Part shown: positions 41,018 through 50,419 of the stretch, piece after piece
How positions within the stretch are numbered: the first letter of the stretch is position 1
Layout of the letters: the number at the start of each line of letters is the position of its first letter
Source of the DNA: Planctomycetota bacterium
GTDB lineage: Bacteria > Planctomycetota > UBA8742 > UBA2392
Length of the DNA stretch: 64,000 nucleotides
Direction: 5' to 3'
NCBI GenBank assembly: GCA_020849795.1
Contig: JADZFR010000004.1
Location: 60,339-124,338 of the forward strand
Translations under genes and position numbers: made by a program
Notes under the pieces: model-generated
Databases searched by the model: none
Seen by the model: only the letters and a program-made list of their open reading frames with translations
What the model was told of the DNA's origin: nothing

Positions 41018-42616
41018 ATGGCAAAGAACATCAAAACTCGTGCCGAAGACTATTCGCAATGGTACCTCGACGTCATCAAAGCGGCGCAACTGGCGGATTA
41101 CGCGCCCGTGCGCGGCTGCATGGTCATTCGGCCCGAGGGATTTGCACTGTGGGAAGCGATCCAGCGCGACCTTGACCGGCGCTTCAAGGAGACCGGCCAC
41201 GTCAACGCGTACTTTCCCCTGCTGATCCCCATGAACTTTCTGGCCAAGGAAGCCCAGCACGTCGAGGGCTTTGCCATGGAGTGCGCGGTGGTTACGCACC
41301 ATCGACTCGAGAAAGACGACAAGGGCGGCCTCAAGGCTGCCGGCGAACTCGAGGAGCCCTTTGTCATTCGCCCCACCAGCGAAACCGTGATCGGCCACAT
41401 GTACGCGCAATGGATCCAGAGCTACCGCGATCTGCCCGTGCTGATCAACCAGTGGTGCAACGTGATGCGCTGGGAGTTGCGCACGCGGCTGTTCTTGCGC
41501 ACCGCCGAGTTCCTGTGGCAGGAAGGCCACACCGCCCACGAAACGGCGCAGGAAGCACAGGAAGAAACGTTGCGCATGCTGGATGTGTACGCCGCCTTTG
41601 CCGAAGAATTCCTGGCGCTGCCCGTGGTCAAGGGCCGCAAGACGGAAAGCGAGAAGTTCCCCGGCGCCGACGCCACCTACGCCATTGAGGGCCTGATGCA
41701 GGACGGCAAAGCCCTGCAAGCCGGCACCAGCCACAACCTGGGCCAGAACTTCGCCAAGGCCTTCGACATCAAGTTTCTGGGCCGCGACCAGAAGCAGCAG
41801 CACGTGTGGACCACAAGCTGGGGCGTAAGCACGCGGCTGATCGGCGCGCTGATCATGGCGCACAGTGACGATGACGGGCTGGTGCTGCCCCCCAGGGTCG
41901 CGCCCGTCGTGATGGCAATCGTGCCCATCTTCAAGACGCCCGATGAGCTGAAGAAAGTAATGGGGGCGATCCGAGAGATGTTGTCCAGCCTGGTTGGCAA
42001 TGATGAGGTCCAGTCTGCTTGGGATCGATCAGCGGGACGGCAAATCAATCAATCCGCTTCCACGCAAGGCTGGGAAGCCGCGGCAGAGAAAGACAGCGGT
42101 GGAGTTGTCCCCTTCTTTTTTGACCGCACAACAGATCAGCAGATTGTGCTTGACCTTCGCAGCATGCGCCCCGGGGAGAAGCAATACTACTGGGAGCAGC
42201 GCGGTGTGCCCTTCCGCATGGAAGTCGGCCCCCGCGACGTTGACGCCGGCAGCGTGGTCATCAAGCGCCGCTTTGACCGCGCCAAAGAATCAGTCGAGGC
42301 AAGCAAACTCACGCCCGGCCACCTGCGCACCGAGCTTGCCGACGTGCAGCGCCTGATGTTCCAGAAAGCAGCCGAACACCGGCAAGCCAACACCCACCGC
42401 GTTGACAGCTATGACGCCCTCAAGGCCACGCTGGCTGAAAAGGGCGGGTTTGTGCGCTGCTTCTTTCATCCTGACCGGCAAGCCGAAGCCAAGATCAAAG
42501 AAGAAACCAAGGCCACCGTGCGCTGCATCCCCTTCGATGCGCAGGGCAAGACCGGCAAGTGCATGTATTGCGGCAAAGATGGCGCACCCGAAGTGATCTT
42601 CGCCGTGGCCTACTAG
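41018..42616 (+). CDS. proS: prolyl-tRNA synthetase, archaeal/eukaryote-like type
   Basis: 532 aa from ATG 41018 (GGAG upstream). Class II motifs: motif 1 region VIRPEGFALWEAIQ, TSETVIGHMYAQWIQSY, motif 2 RWELRTRLFLRTAEFLWQEGHTAH cut into two runs (RWELRTRLFLRT, AEFLWQEGHTAH), motif 3 SWGVSTRLIGALIM. The C-terminus has a zinc-type CMYCG and ends in Tyr (FAVAY), diagnostic of the type that lacks the bacterial editing insert. Between IVPI and RPGEKQYYWE there are about 78 residues where 45 or so are usual, and the DNA there (about 41985-42130) is less GC-rich. Activity should be intact. Confidence 0.93.
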   Translation: MAKNIKTRAEDYSQWYLDVIKAAQLADYAPVRGCMVIRPEGFALWEAIQRDLDRRFKETGHVNAYFPLLIPMNFLAKEAQHVEGFAMECAVVTHHRLEKDDKGGLKAAGELEEPFVIRPTSETVIGHMYAQWIQSYRDLPVLINQWCNVMRWELRTRLFLRTAEFLWQEGHTAHETAQEAQEETLRMLDVYAAFAEEFLALPVVKGRKTESEKFPGADATYAIEGLMQDGKALQAGTSHNLGQNFAKAFDIKFLGRDQKQQHVWTTSWGVSTRLIGALIMAHSDDDGLVLPPRVAPVVMAIVPIFKTPDELKKVMGAIREMLSSLVGNDEVQSAWDRSAGRQINQSASTQGWEAAAEKDSGGVVPFFFDRTTDQQIVLDLRSMRPGEKQYYWEQRGVPFRMEVGPRDVDAGSVVIKRRFDRAKESVEASKLTPGHLRTELADVQRLMFQKAAEHRQANTHRVDSYDALKATLAEKGGFVRCFFHPDRQAEAKIKEETKATVRCIPFDAQGKTGKCMYCGKDGAPEVIFAVAY

Positions 42617-42694
42617 CGCCGTCGAATTGGGGCGGGTGGCCTGCGACTTACATCGCGGGCTTTCCCGGCCGATATCTGTCGCCATAATGCGAAG

Positions 42695-43927
42695 ATGCGC
42701 AAGGCGTTCGACCTCAGGCCACTCGACTTTGGCGACGTGATGGGGCGGGGATTCTCGCTCTATGCCGCGGCGTTTGTGGCCTTTGCCCGCTGGTTTCTGC
42801 TGGCCTATACGCTGCCGATGGTCCTGCTGACGCTCGCGCTGTACCTGATGTTCGACCCATATAACTGGGTCGGCCATTCCGCCCGCCGCGAACCCGGAGT
42901 GTGGGAAATCAACTCGCTGGCGGCGTACTACTGGCTGCTCAAGCTTGCCTCGGTCGCCTTTGGCGCAACGGTCGGCGCCGCGGGCGTCTATTACCTGGGA
43001 GCGCGCCTTTACGTGGGTGGGCAGCCCAGCCTGGCTGAAGTCGCCAAGGCTTTCTATGCGCGCAGTACCCACCTGCTGGGCTCATCGCTGCTGCATCTGT
43101 TCGCGGTGCTGGGCATCACGCTGGTGCTGTTCGGGTTGCCGATTTCGATGGCGCTGGGCGGAGAGGGCAGCGGGGCCGCCGGCATGGCAGTCGTGCTTGG
43201 CTTTCTGTGGGTGCCGCTGCTGGGCTGGTATCTGGGCGCCTATGCGCTGAATGTCCCGTGCGTGATGCTGGATGACGCCCAGGCACTCGAGAGCTTTGGC
43301 CGAAGCACGTTCCTGACTCGCGGGTTTCGCATGCGGCTGCTCGGCGTGATGGCATGCGCTGGGCTGCTTGTCGGCGCGCCTGGCTTGCCGGGCCTGCTCA
43401 CAGTGCCGGCCTGGATCGGGCAGTCGCTGCTTGAGGACGCACAGTGGCCGCTGCTCGGCGACCTGATTCGCGTACTGTGGGATGGCGTGCTGTTACCGCT
43501 GTTCTTCACACCCGTGGTGGTGTTCTACTTCGACATGCGCTGCCGCAAAGAAGGCTACGACCTTGCCGTGATGGCCCGCAACTTCGGCATCGAGGAAGGC
43601 GAGATGATGCGCTATCGCATGAACCCGGACGTCGGCTATCGACCGCCCGGCTACAAACCACCCAAGGGCCGACGCGCCAGCGTGCCGCGCATGCCGCAGG
43701 TACAGCCGCAGCAGAACTGGGGCGGCAATCCGCATTGGCAGCCGGCGCCCCAGTGGGGACCGCCGCCGCCGGGGTGGCAAGCCGGACCGCCCCCCGGCTG
43801 GATGCCGCCACCGCCGCCGCCCGGCTGGCAGCCCGGCCCGCCGGCGAACCCGCATTGGGCGCCGCCGCAGCCCGGCCAAGGCCCGCCGTTGCCGCGCATG
43901 CCGCTGAACCGAAGGGGCCTGGGATGA
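42695..43927 (+). CDS. multi-pass membrane protein with Pro/Gly/Trp-rich C-terminal tail
   Basis: 410 aa. About six membrane segments between residues 25 and 290 resemble the GPDPase membrane-domain/DUF975-like proteins that accompany DUF58 clusters (LDFGDVMGRGFSLY, ALNVPCVMLDDAQALESFGR). The last 100 residues are low complexity, PPPPGWQ/PPGWMPP/NPHWAPP repeats. First gene of the cluster; its stop overlaps the next ATG (ATGA). Probably an envelope component; function unknown. Confidence 0.65.
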   Translation: MRKAFDLRPLDFGDVMGRGFSLYAAAFVAFARWFLLAYTLPMVLLTLALYLMFDPYNWVGHSARREPGVWEINSLAAYYWLLKLASVAFGATVGAAGVYYLGARLYVGGQPSLAEVAKAFYARSTHLLGSSLLHLFAVLGITLVLFGLPISMALGGEGSGAAGMAVVLGFLWVPLLGWYLGAYALNVPCVMLDDAQALESFGRSTFLTRGFRMRLLGVMACAGLLVGAPGLPGLLTVPAWIGQSLLEDAQWPLLGDLIRVLWDGVLLPLFFTPVVVFYFDMRCRKEGYDLAVMARNFGIEEGEMMRYRMNPDVGYRPPGYKPPKGRRASVPRMPQVQPQQNWGGNPHWQPAPQWGPPPPGWQAGPPPGWMPPPPPPGWQPGPPANPHWAPPQPGQGPPLPRMPLNRRGLG

Positions 43928-44835
43928 GACGTCGCGCCCCGTTTGGTGTTTCGGTGTGCCTGCTGGTTGGGTTCATGCTGCTGCTGCCGGCAGGGCCGCT
44001 GTGTGCCCAGGGTTCAGGGCAGGGGCCCAAAGCAAGGCGGATTCTTGAGCGGCCGGAGTATAAGGGCTACCGGGTCGAGACCCGTGAGTATGAGGGCGAT
44101 GGGGGCGCGCACGGAAACGGCGAAGCCTCGAACCAGCCACCATCCAACAGCCAGCCCAGTGACGACACCGGCTACTCTGAGGGCGAGACCGGGTGGCGCA
44201 AAGAGCGCGGTTATCGCCGCAGTGGCGAAGCCGGCCCATCCCGCAGGCCCCAGCGCCCCAGCGGCGGCGACGCCAGCGACAGCGGTGGTGGTTCGTCAGC
44301 CGGCCTGGGCTGGCTGGGCGCCTTGTTTCAGGTTGTGTTCTGGGTGATCGTGATTGTCGCGGCGCTGGTTGCGATCTTCTTCATTGTGAAGGCGCTGATG
44401 GGCATCAAGCTGAAACGCAAGCCCAAGGCCGAAAAGAAGAAAGCCGGCAGCCGGAAAAAGCCGGGCGAAAGCACGGCGGCACCTGCCGACGACGAACTGC
44501 CGGCGCTGCCGCAAGAGTTCGAAGACGCGCTGGTTGTCGCCCAGCGCGAGTTTGACGCCGCGCTGCATGCCCGAGACTGGGCCAAGGCGGCGCTGCTCGC
44601 GTACCGCATTTTCTGGCTGAAGGCCGGCTGGCGCGGGTGTGTGGAGCAGGCGGACGTGAAGACCTGGCGCGACGCATTGGCAATGGTGCGCGGCAGTGAA
44701 ATGCGCGTGCGCGTGCGGGAACTGCTGCCGTTGGTTGAGAGCGTGCGGTACGGCCAGCACATCCCCGGCGAGCGCGAGTTTGAGGACTGGAAACGCCGCC
44801 TGGATCAGCTTGAACCGAGCGGGGTGCTGAGTTGA
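43924..44835 (+). CDS. DUF4129-type exported/membrane protein
   Basis: 303 aa. Signal peptide (FGVSVCLLVGFMLLLPAGPLC), a Gly/Ser/Asn-rich disordered stretch, one membrane segment (LFQVVFWVIVIVAALVAIFF), a Lys-rich cytoplasmic edge, and a C-terminal helical domain (RDWAKAALLAYRIFWLKAGW, YGQHIPGEREFEDWKRRLDQL) with the look of DUF4129. Such proteins recur with MoxR, DUF58 and DUF4350. Coupled by short overlaps to both neighbours. Confidence 0.68.
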   Translation: MRRRAPFGVSVCLLVGFMLLLPAGPLCAQGSGQGPKARRILERPEYKGYRVETREYEGDGGAHGNGEASNQPPSNSQPSDDTGYSEGETGWRKERGYRRSGEAGPSRRPQRPSGGDASDSGGGSSAGLGWLGALFQVVFWVIVIVAALVAIFFIVKALMGIKLKRKPKAEKKKAGSRKKPGESTAAPADDELPALPQEFEDALVVAQREFDAALHARDWAKAALLAYRIFWLKAGWRGCVEQADVKTWRDALAMVRGSEMRVRVRELLPLVESVRYGQHIPGEREFEDWKRRLDQLEPSGVLS

Positions 44836-46127
44836 GCGAGCCCGCGCCCAAGGCCAATCCTGTTCGCCGCGAGACCATGTTCCGCGTGGTGATGGTCGGC
44901 GCCTTCATCGTGACCACCGTCGTCTGGCTGGTGGTCGGGATCTTTGACGCGCCGCTGGTGCCGGACAATTTCACGAACAGCCACTCCGGTTCGCCGGGGG
45001 GGCATCACGCGTTCGTCGAGTTGCTGAAAGAAAATGACCGCACCGTCCGGCGCGAAGCTGCCCGCCTGGAGTTGCCCGAGTACGACTCATACAGCGGCGC
45101 GACGCTGATGATCCTGGAGCCGCGCCCGGAGTTCGTGGCCGAGTACCCGGGCGAGCTGGAGAACCTGCTGAAAGACGCGCGCAACCGGCCTTCCAGCGTG
45201 GTCCTCGCGCTGCCCAAGCGCGCCTACTATCCCGAGTATGAAGACGAGAACGGCGACCTGGTGCTGACCGAGGTGATTTTTCCATCCGACTTTATTGATG
45301 AACTGATGCGGCAGTCCGGCTTCGACCGGTGGTTCAAGGTCGGCCACGACCGCCGCGACATGGTATCGACCTACTCGATACCGACCGACACGAGCCGCCA
45401 GATCACCACGCAGATTCACCACCCGGTGCAGGTGTTGCGTCCGTTGCGGGGGGGCCTGTCAGACCTGCCGGCCAATGTTCAGGTCATTGCCAAGACGGAC
45501 CGCGACGATGTGATTGCCGTGCGCCTGCGCAGCGAGAACGACTATGGGCGCGGCGGGTTGGTGCTGGTCAGCGACCCCGATATGTTTACCAATCGCTTCC
45601 TCAACGAGCCCGGGATGGCGGACCTGTCGATGACTGTCCTGAGGGACACGCCACCCAAGGGCGAGATCGTGATTGATGAGGCCCTGCACGGGTTTGGCGC
45701 GGACTCCAGCCTGGAGTACCTGGCGGCGACGCCGCCGGGGTTGTGGGTGACACTCAGCGTGATCCTGGTGATGCTGCTGTTCGGTTGGCGGCAAGCGACG
45801 GTGCTGCGGCCGATCGACGCCGAGGTGCAGGACCGCGCCGAGAGACGCTATGCGATCGAGGGCCTGGCCCGCATGATGGAGCGCACCCGCGCCCATGATG
45901 ATGCCGCCCGTCGCATCGTCAGGCGCTCGTGGCTGGTGCTGGGCCAGGGCGCGGCGCAGGTGCAGGGCGCCGGCAAGGCGACCACGGCGATTCGCAAGGG
46001 GCGCACCGGGCGCATCGTCAAGATGTCGGGCGAAAGCAGCGAAGAAAAGCTGGTCAACATCGCGCGTCGCGTAGCAATGCAGAAACGCACGGGCGAAACC
46101 GAGCACAGCCGGTTATGGTCGGACTGA
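44832..46127 (+). CDS. DUF4350-type membrane protein
   Basis: 431 aa, TTG start overlapping the previous stop (TTGA). An N-terminal membrane segment (VVMVGAFIVTTVVWLVVGIF) is followed by an extracytoplasmic domain with the DUF4350 opening pattern SHSGSPGGHHAFVELLKEND and LVSDPDMFTNRFL. A second membrane segment (LWVTLSVILVMLLFGWRQ) precedes a cytoplasmic tail. This is the standard neighbour of DUF58/MoxR; function unproven. Confidence 0.78.
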   Translation: MSEPAPKANPVRRETMFRVVMVGAFIVTTVVWLVVGIFDAPLVPDNFTNSHSGSPGGHHAFVELLKENDRTVRREAARLELPEYDSYSGATLMILEPRPEFVAEYPGELENLLKDARNRPSSVVLALPKRAYYPEYEDENGDLVLTEVIFPSDFIDELMRQSGFDRWFKVGHDRRDMVSTYSIPTDTSRQITTQIHHPVQVLRPLRGGLSDLPANVQVIAKTDRDDVIAVRLRSENDYGRGGLVLVSDPDMFTNRFLNEPGMADLSMTVLRDTPPKGEIVIDEALHGFGADSSLEYLAATPPGLWVTLSVILVMLLFGWRQATVLRPIDAEVQDRAERRYAIEGLARMMERTRAHDDAARRIVRRSWLVLGQGAAQVQGAGKATTAIRKGRTGRIVKMSGESSEEKLVNIARRVAMQKRTGETEHSRLWSD

Positions 46128-46158
46128 GTGCGTGTGGCGTGTGGCGTAAGGAAACGAA

Positions 46159-47181
46159 ATGAATGAGTTCAATGAATCCCTGCCGGACCCGTCACCGGCC
46201 GTAACGCCGGTGCCGGCCACCGAGCCCGCCGAACGCAAGATGCAGCGCTTTGCCGACGCACTGGAACAGGCCGTCGACAAGGTGGTGAAGGGCCAGCCGG
46301 GTGTCGTGCGCCACATCCTGGTCGCGATGCTGGTGCAGGGTCACGTGTTGCTTGAGGGCAACCCCGGCACCGCCAAAACGCTGCTGGTTCGCACGCTGGG
46401 CAAGTTGTGCCAGCTCGAGTTCCGGCGTATCCAGTTTACGCCCGACCTGATGCCCAGCGACATCACAGGCACCAGCATCTTCCGGCCCGATACCGCGCAA
46501 TTCGAGTTTCGGCGCGGGCCGGTGTTCACGCAGTTGCTGTTGGCCGACGAAATCAACCGTGCCCCGGCACGCACGCAAGCCGCGCTGCTGCAAGCCATGC
46601 AGGAACGCATTGTCAGCGCCGACGGCCACGACCACGAACTGTCGGACATCTTCTCGGTGATTGCCACCCAGAACCCGCTTGAGAACGAGGGCACCTACCC
46701 GCTGCCGGAAGCCGAGCTCGACCGCTTCCTGTTCAAGCTGATGATCGAGTACCCGGACGAGCGAGCCGAAAGCGACATTCTCAAGCAGCACGGCGCGCCG
46801 CGCACAGCCGACGAATTCGCCGGCCTGGCCGGCAAGCCGCTGTTCGGCAGCGCTGAAATCATGGCGATGCGCAAGATTGTCATGCGCGTGGAAGTGCGGC
46901 CCGACATCTCGGACTACACGCTGGCGATTATCCGCGCCACGCGCGAACACCCGTTTCTTCGCGCCGGCGCCAGCACGCGCGCCGGTGTCATGCTGCTGCG
47001 CGCCGCCCGCGCGCTCGCGGCCACACATGGGCGCGGCTTTGTTGTGCCCGACGATGTGCGGGCGCTGGCCCCCAGCGCATTGCGCCACAGGCTGTACCGC
47101 ACTGCCGCCGCCGAAATGGAAGGGACCAGCACGGACGCGATCCTGGAAGACATTGTGCAGAGGATACCGCCGCCACGGTAA
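46159..47181 (+). CDS. MoxR-type AAA+ ATPase of the DUF58 cluster
   Basis: 340 aa. Walker A EGNPGTAKTLLVRTL, Walker [16 protein letters not shown], sensor run VIATQNPLENEGTYPLPEAE, and AGASTRAGVMLLRAARA. AAGGAAA ribosome site before ATG 46159. It has the family partner, DUF58, 3 bp downstream, and is believed to act as a chaperone for that protein. Its first 25 residues are an extra acidic/Pro tail compared with the solitary copy at 37650-38582. Confidence 0.92.
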   Translation: MNEFNESLPDPSPAVTPVPATEPAERKMQRFADALEQAVDKVVKGQPGVVRHILVAMLVQGHVLLEGNPGTAKTLLVRTLGKLCQLEFRRIQFTPDLMPSDITGTSIFRPDTAQFEFRRGPVFTQLLLADEINRAPARTQAALLQAMQERIVSADGHDHELSDIFSVIATQNPLENEGTYPLPEAELDRFLFKLMIEYPDERAESDILKQHGAPRTADEFAGLAGKPLFGSAEIMAMRKIVMRVEVRPDISDYTLAIIRATREHPFLRAGASTRAGVMLLRAARALAATHGRGFVVPDDVRALAPSALRHRLYRTAAAEMEGTSTDAILEDIVQRIPPPR

Positions 47182-47184
47182 TGC

Positions 47185-48501
47185 ATGGGCTACTCGCCGA
47201 CACGCATCACGCTCATTCTGGGACTGGCGCTGGTTGCGCTGAGCGTGTTTGCGTTGACCGATGCGTCGCTGGTGCTGCCGTGGGCGGTCGCATGCGGCGG
47301 GTTGTGCCTGGTCATTGCCGTGGATGCGCTGTTTTTGCCGCGCCAGACGCAGCTTGGACTGCACCGCGGCGTGCCGACCGAAGTCGGCATCGGCGTGCCG
47401 TTTACCATGACGCTGGCTTTGCAGAACGAGAGCCCGCGCCCCATCCATGGCGCGGTGTTTGACCTGCTGCCGCCAAGCATGGAAGGGCTGCGCGTGCCCT
47501 TGCCCTACGCGCTGTCCCCTGACGAGCAGGCCGAGTGGAGTTTCGAGCTCAGCGCCACGGACCGCGGGGCATTCACGCTGGATACGGCAACGATCGTCAT
47601 CACCGGGCCGCTGCGCCTGATGCGCCGCATTGTGCGGGGCAGCGCGCCGGCCACGGTGTCGGTGATCCCGGGCGTCGAGATCCTGCGCAGCAACGAACTG
47701 ATCCTGAAGGCGGCCCGCGATGCCGACGCCGGCATAACCCGCGCCCGCGGCATCGGCCGCGGCGGTGAGTTTGATTCACTTGCGCCCTATGTGCCCGGCG
47801 ACCCGCCGCAGTCGGTGGACTGGAAGGCATATGCGCGTACCGGCCAGTTGGCGGTGCGCCGCTATGTGCCCGAGCGGCGGCGCCACATCATGCTGGCCTG
47901 CGATGCCGGGCGCCTGATGGGAACGCGAGTGGGCAGCACGCGCAAGATTGACATGGCTCTCGAGGCCATGACGCGCGTGGCCGCGGCGGCGCTGCAACGC
48001 GGCGACCTGGTGGGCATGGTGATCTTTGACGGCGAAGTGCAGAGCTTCATTCCGCCCCGCGCGGGCAGTGGCCAGCTTGCCAAGATCGTGCGCGCGTCAC
48101 TGAACGTGAAGCCGCGTCACACGGAGACTGCATTTACACCCGCGTTTGTGGCGCTGAATCACGCGCTGCCGCGGCGCGCGCTGGTGATCCTGGCGACGGA
48201 CTTTGACAACGAGGCCCAGGGCTGGGAGTTGCAGCGCAACATTGCGCAGATCACCCGCCGCCACGTGGCGATCGTGGCCGCAATGCGTGACCCGGTGTAC
48301 CACGCCACAGTGGCGGCCGAGGTCAACGACGCCAGCGACGCGTACCGCCAACTGGCTTCGCTGACGCTGCTGGAAGAGCGCCAGATGATCCTTAGCCGCA
48401 TCCACTCGACGGGCGTACACGTGATCGACGCCGAGCCATCCGAGCTGCAGGGGCCGTTGCTGAACATGTATGGCAGCGTGGTGACAGGCGGCCGCCTGTA
48501 G
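47185..48501 (+). CDS. DUF58 (VWA-like) membrane protein
   Basis: 438 aa. Two N-terminal membrane segments (ILGLALVALSVFALTDASLVL, GGLCLVIAVDALFLP), a beta domain, then the DUF58 signature GIGRGGEFDSLAPYVPGD followed by VDWKAYARTGQLAVRRYVPE. A VWA-like fold follows (IMLACDAGRLMG with an incomplete MIDAS, VIFDGEVQSFIPP, LVILATDFDN). Starts 3 bp after the MoxR stop and is presumably its client. Confidence 0.9.
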   Translation: MGYSPTRITLILGLALVALSVFALTDASLVLPWAVACGGLCLVIAVDALFLPRQTQLGLHRGVPTEVGIGVPFTMTLALQNESPRPIHGAVFDLLPPSMEGLRVPLPYALSPDEQAEWSFELSATDRGAFTLDTATIVITGPLRLMRRIVRGSAPATVSVIPGVEILRSNELILKAARDADAGITRARGIGRGGEFDSLAPYVPGDPPQSVDWKAYARTGQLAVRRYVPERRRHIMLACDAGRLMGTRVGSTRKIDMALEAMTRVAAAALQRGDLVGMVIFDGEVQSFIPPRAGSGQLAKIVRASLNVKPRHTETAFTPAFVALNHALPRRALVILATDFDNEAQGWELQRNIAQITRRHVAIVAAMRDPVYHATVAAEVNDASDAYRQLASLTLLEERQMILSRIHSTGVHVIDAEPSELQGPLLNMYGSVVTGGRL

Positions 48502-48506
48502 GCGAA

Positions 48507-48524
48507 TGGGGTAAAAGCACCCCA
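48507..48524. terminator. short hairpin between convergent DUF58 and SpoIIM genes
   Basis: TGGGGT-AAAAGC-ACCCCA, 6-bp stem, lies between the two stop codons. The T tract is poor in both directions, so activity is uncertain. Confidence 0.4.
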
Positions 48525-48525
48525 A

Positions 48526-49497
48526 TTAGCTGGCAAACGCGGGCTTTAGAACCGGCTTGCGGCGCACGCCCCAGATCCAGGCATTCAGGCCCACGAGCAA
48601 CACGGCGAACAGCGCGTAGCGCATCGGCACGCTGGCAGTGCTCTGGCGAAAAATGCCTTCAATCAGCCCGGCAAGGGCAAGCAGCGGCACACAGCCCATG
48701 GCGGTGACACTGGCGTCGCTGGCGGTTTCGCGCAGGGCGTCTTTGCGCGAACGCTTGCCCGGGTTGAGCATGCGGTGGCCCAGTGCCAAGCCCGCGCCGC
48801 CGCACAGAAAAATCGCGCCAAGCTCCGGCACGCCATGGGGCAGCAGCCAGGCGAAGAACTCGACGGACAAGCCCTTCTTCACGAAGAGTGCGACAAAGGC
48901 ACCGAGCATCAATCCGTTCATGATGAGCAGGTAGAGTGTCGGCAGGCCCAGGACCACGCCGAAGGCAAAGCACATGAAGGCCACGCGCGTGTTGTGGGTG
49001 AACAGCATGCCCGAGAACCCGACGTCGTCGGACAACGACGAGGCTTGCGGCCCCAGCGTCGCGCGCAGGCTTTCGGCGCTTGAGTCAGGGTCGCGCCCGC
49101 CCGCGAGATCGCGGTCAATGAACAGGTAGTAAGTCTCGGGGGCGCTGGTGACCGAAACGAAGGCAATCCCGGCTGCTCCCAACGTGATCAGGATCGAGAG
49201 CAGGTGGTAGCCCCAGTATTGGCGCACCTTCCCGGGCCAGGTGAAAATCGCCCCCAGGATCACGGACGTGATCTTCGGCCGCTGGCGGCGGTACACGGCA
49301 AAGTGGGCTGTCGCCACGCTGCTTTCGATGAAGTCCGCAAGCTGGCGGTCCGGGCTGAAGGCACGCACACGGGCGAGCTCGGTTGCGCTGCGCCGGTATG
49401 CGGCGGTAAAGTTCTCGACGGTGTCGAGGTTCTTGGGCCGCGCGCGCAGCTTGGACCACGTGAGTCCCTCGAACGCCAGGAATCTCCAGCGTTCCAT
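48526..49497 (-). CDS. SpoIIM/stage II sporulation protein M family membrane protein
   Basis: 323 aa from ATG 49497. The N-terminal cytoplasmic helices (LRARPKNLDTVENFTAAYRR, ELARVRAFSPDRQLADFIES) and the DUF95/SpoIIM membrane core (SGMLFTHNTRVAFMCFAFGV, LPTLYLLIMNGLMLGAFVAL, WLLPHGVPELGAIFLCGGAG) are clear. An in-frame ATG at 49545 has a palindromic AGGACCT ribosome site shared with the divergent RDD gene; the shorter start leaves room for promoters. Seen widely outside spore formers with RDD and MoxR genes, so no sporulation is implied. Confidence 0.85.
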   Translation of the reverse strand: MERWRFLAFEGLTWSKLRARPKNLDTVENFTAAYRRSATELARVRAFSPDRQLADFIESSVATAHFAVYRRQRPKITSVILGAIFTWPGKVRQYWGYHLLSILITLGAAGIAFVSVTSAPETYYLFIDRDLAGGRDPDSSAESLRATLGPQASSLSDDVGFSGMLFTHNTRVAFMCFAFGVVLGLPTLYLLIMNGLMLGAFVALFVKKGLSVEFFAWLLPHGVPELGAIFLCGGAGLALGHRMLNPGKRSRKDALRETASDASVTAMGCVPLLALAGLIEGIFRQSTASVPMRYALFAVLLVGLNAWIWGVRRKPVLKPAFAS

Positions 49498-49555
49498 CGC
49501 GCGCGTTGCAGCGGCAGAGATATGATGGTGCGGCCAGCCCGCCATGAGGACCTCG

Positions 49556-50416
49556 ATGGAAGTATCCTACAGGGCCGGATTCACCGATGCCACCCGCCCC
49601 GAGCTGGGCGCGGACCGGGTTGGCACGTTGCTGTACCGCCACGAAGTGCCGCTGCCTGAGGACGTGAAGGCGGCATTTGAAGTCGCCAGCCCGTTCGCGC
49701 GCGTGCTGGCGTTTCTGCTCGATGCGCTGATGATCGCCGGATTGACGTTTGTGGCAGTGCTGGTCGGCACGATGATGCTGGTCGCCAGCATGTTCGTGGG
49801 CATGGAAGGCTTTGCCTACGCGCTGATCCTGATTGTGCTGTTTGTGATCCAGGTTGGTTACTTTTTCATCTTTGAGGTGTTCTTCTCGGGCCAGACGCCG
49901 GGCAAGTACGCCTGCAAGTTGCGCGTGATCAAGGAAGACGGCGAAGAGATCAGCCCGTTGCAGGGCCTGGTAAAGTCGTTCATGCGCTTTGCGATCATGA
50001 TTCCGCCGTTCACGGCACTTGCGATCGTGATGTTCGTGGACCGCAAGACGCGCGGTCTGCCCGACATGGTCGCCGGCACGCTGGTGATCGTGCAGAAGAT
50101 GCCGCAGCACACCGGAAACCGGCCCTATGTGCCGCCGTACTTTCAGCTGGCGTACCATCACTTCCCGCTCAATCACAGCGAAATGAGCAAGCTGACGCCG
50201 CTCGATTACGCGCGCCTTGAAGAGTTCGGAACGCGCCTTTCCACGATCAGCTCAAGTGCGCGCCAGCAAGCCGCCATGGCCGCCGCAGCGGCATTGGCAA
50301 AGCGCATGAGCTACAGTAACCCCGTCGACCCAGACTATGCCGAGCTGTTTCTGTTCGAGATGCATGCCGCGTTGAAACAACAACTGATGCAGCTTTATCC
50401 CGACCTCTACGCGTAA
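49556..50416 (+). CDS. RDD family membrane protein
   Basis: 286 aa from ATG 49556 with GAGG 6 bases upstream. RDD signature: FARVLAFLLDALMIAGLTF (Arg and Asp), FFSGQTPGKYACKLRVIKED, and DRKTRGLPDMVAGTLVI, with three membrane segments. A hydrophilic C-terminal extension of about 90 residues follows. It diverges from SpoIIM; the RDD/SpoIIM pair is a fixed companion of MoxR-DUF58 loci and probably belongs to the same envelope machine. Confidence 0.87.
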   Translation: MEVSYRAGFTDATRPELGADRVGTLLYRHEVPLPEDVKAAFEVASPFARVLAFLLDALMIAGLTFVAVLVGTMMLVASMFVGMEGFAYALILIVLFVIQVGYFFIFEVFFSGQTPGKYACKLRVIKEDGEEISPLQGLVKSFMRFAIMIPPFTALAIVMFVDRKTRGLPDMVAGTLVIVQKMPQHTGNRPYVPPYFQLAYHHFPLNHSEMSKLTPLDYARLEEFGTRLSTISSSARQQAAMAAAAALAKRMSYSNPVDPDYAELFLFEMHAALKQQLMQLYPDLYA

Positions 50417-50419
50417 ACG

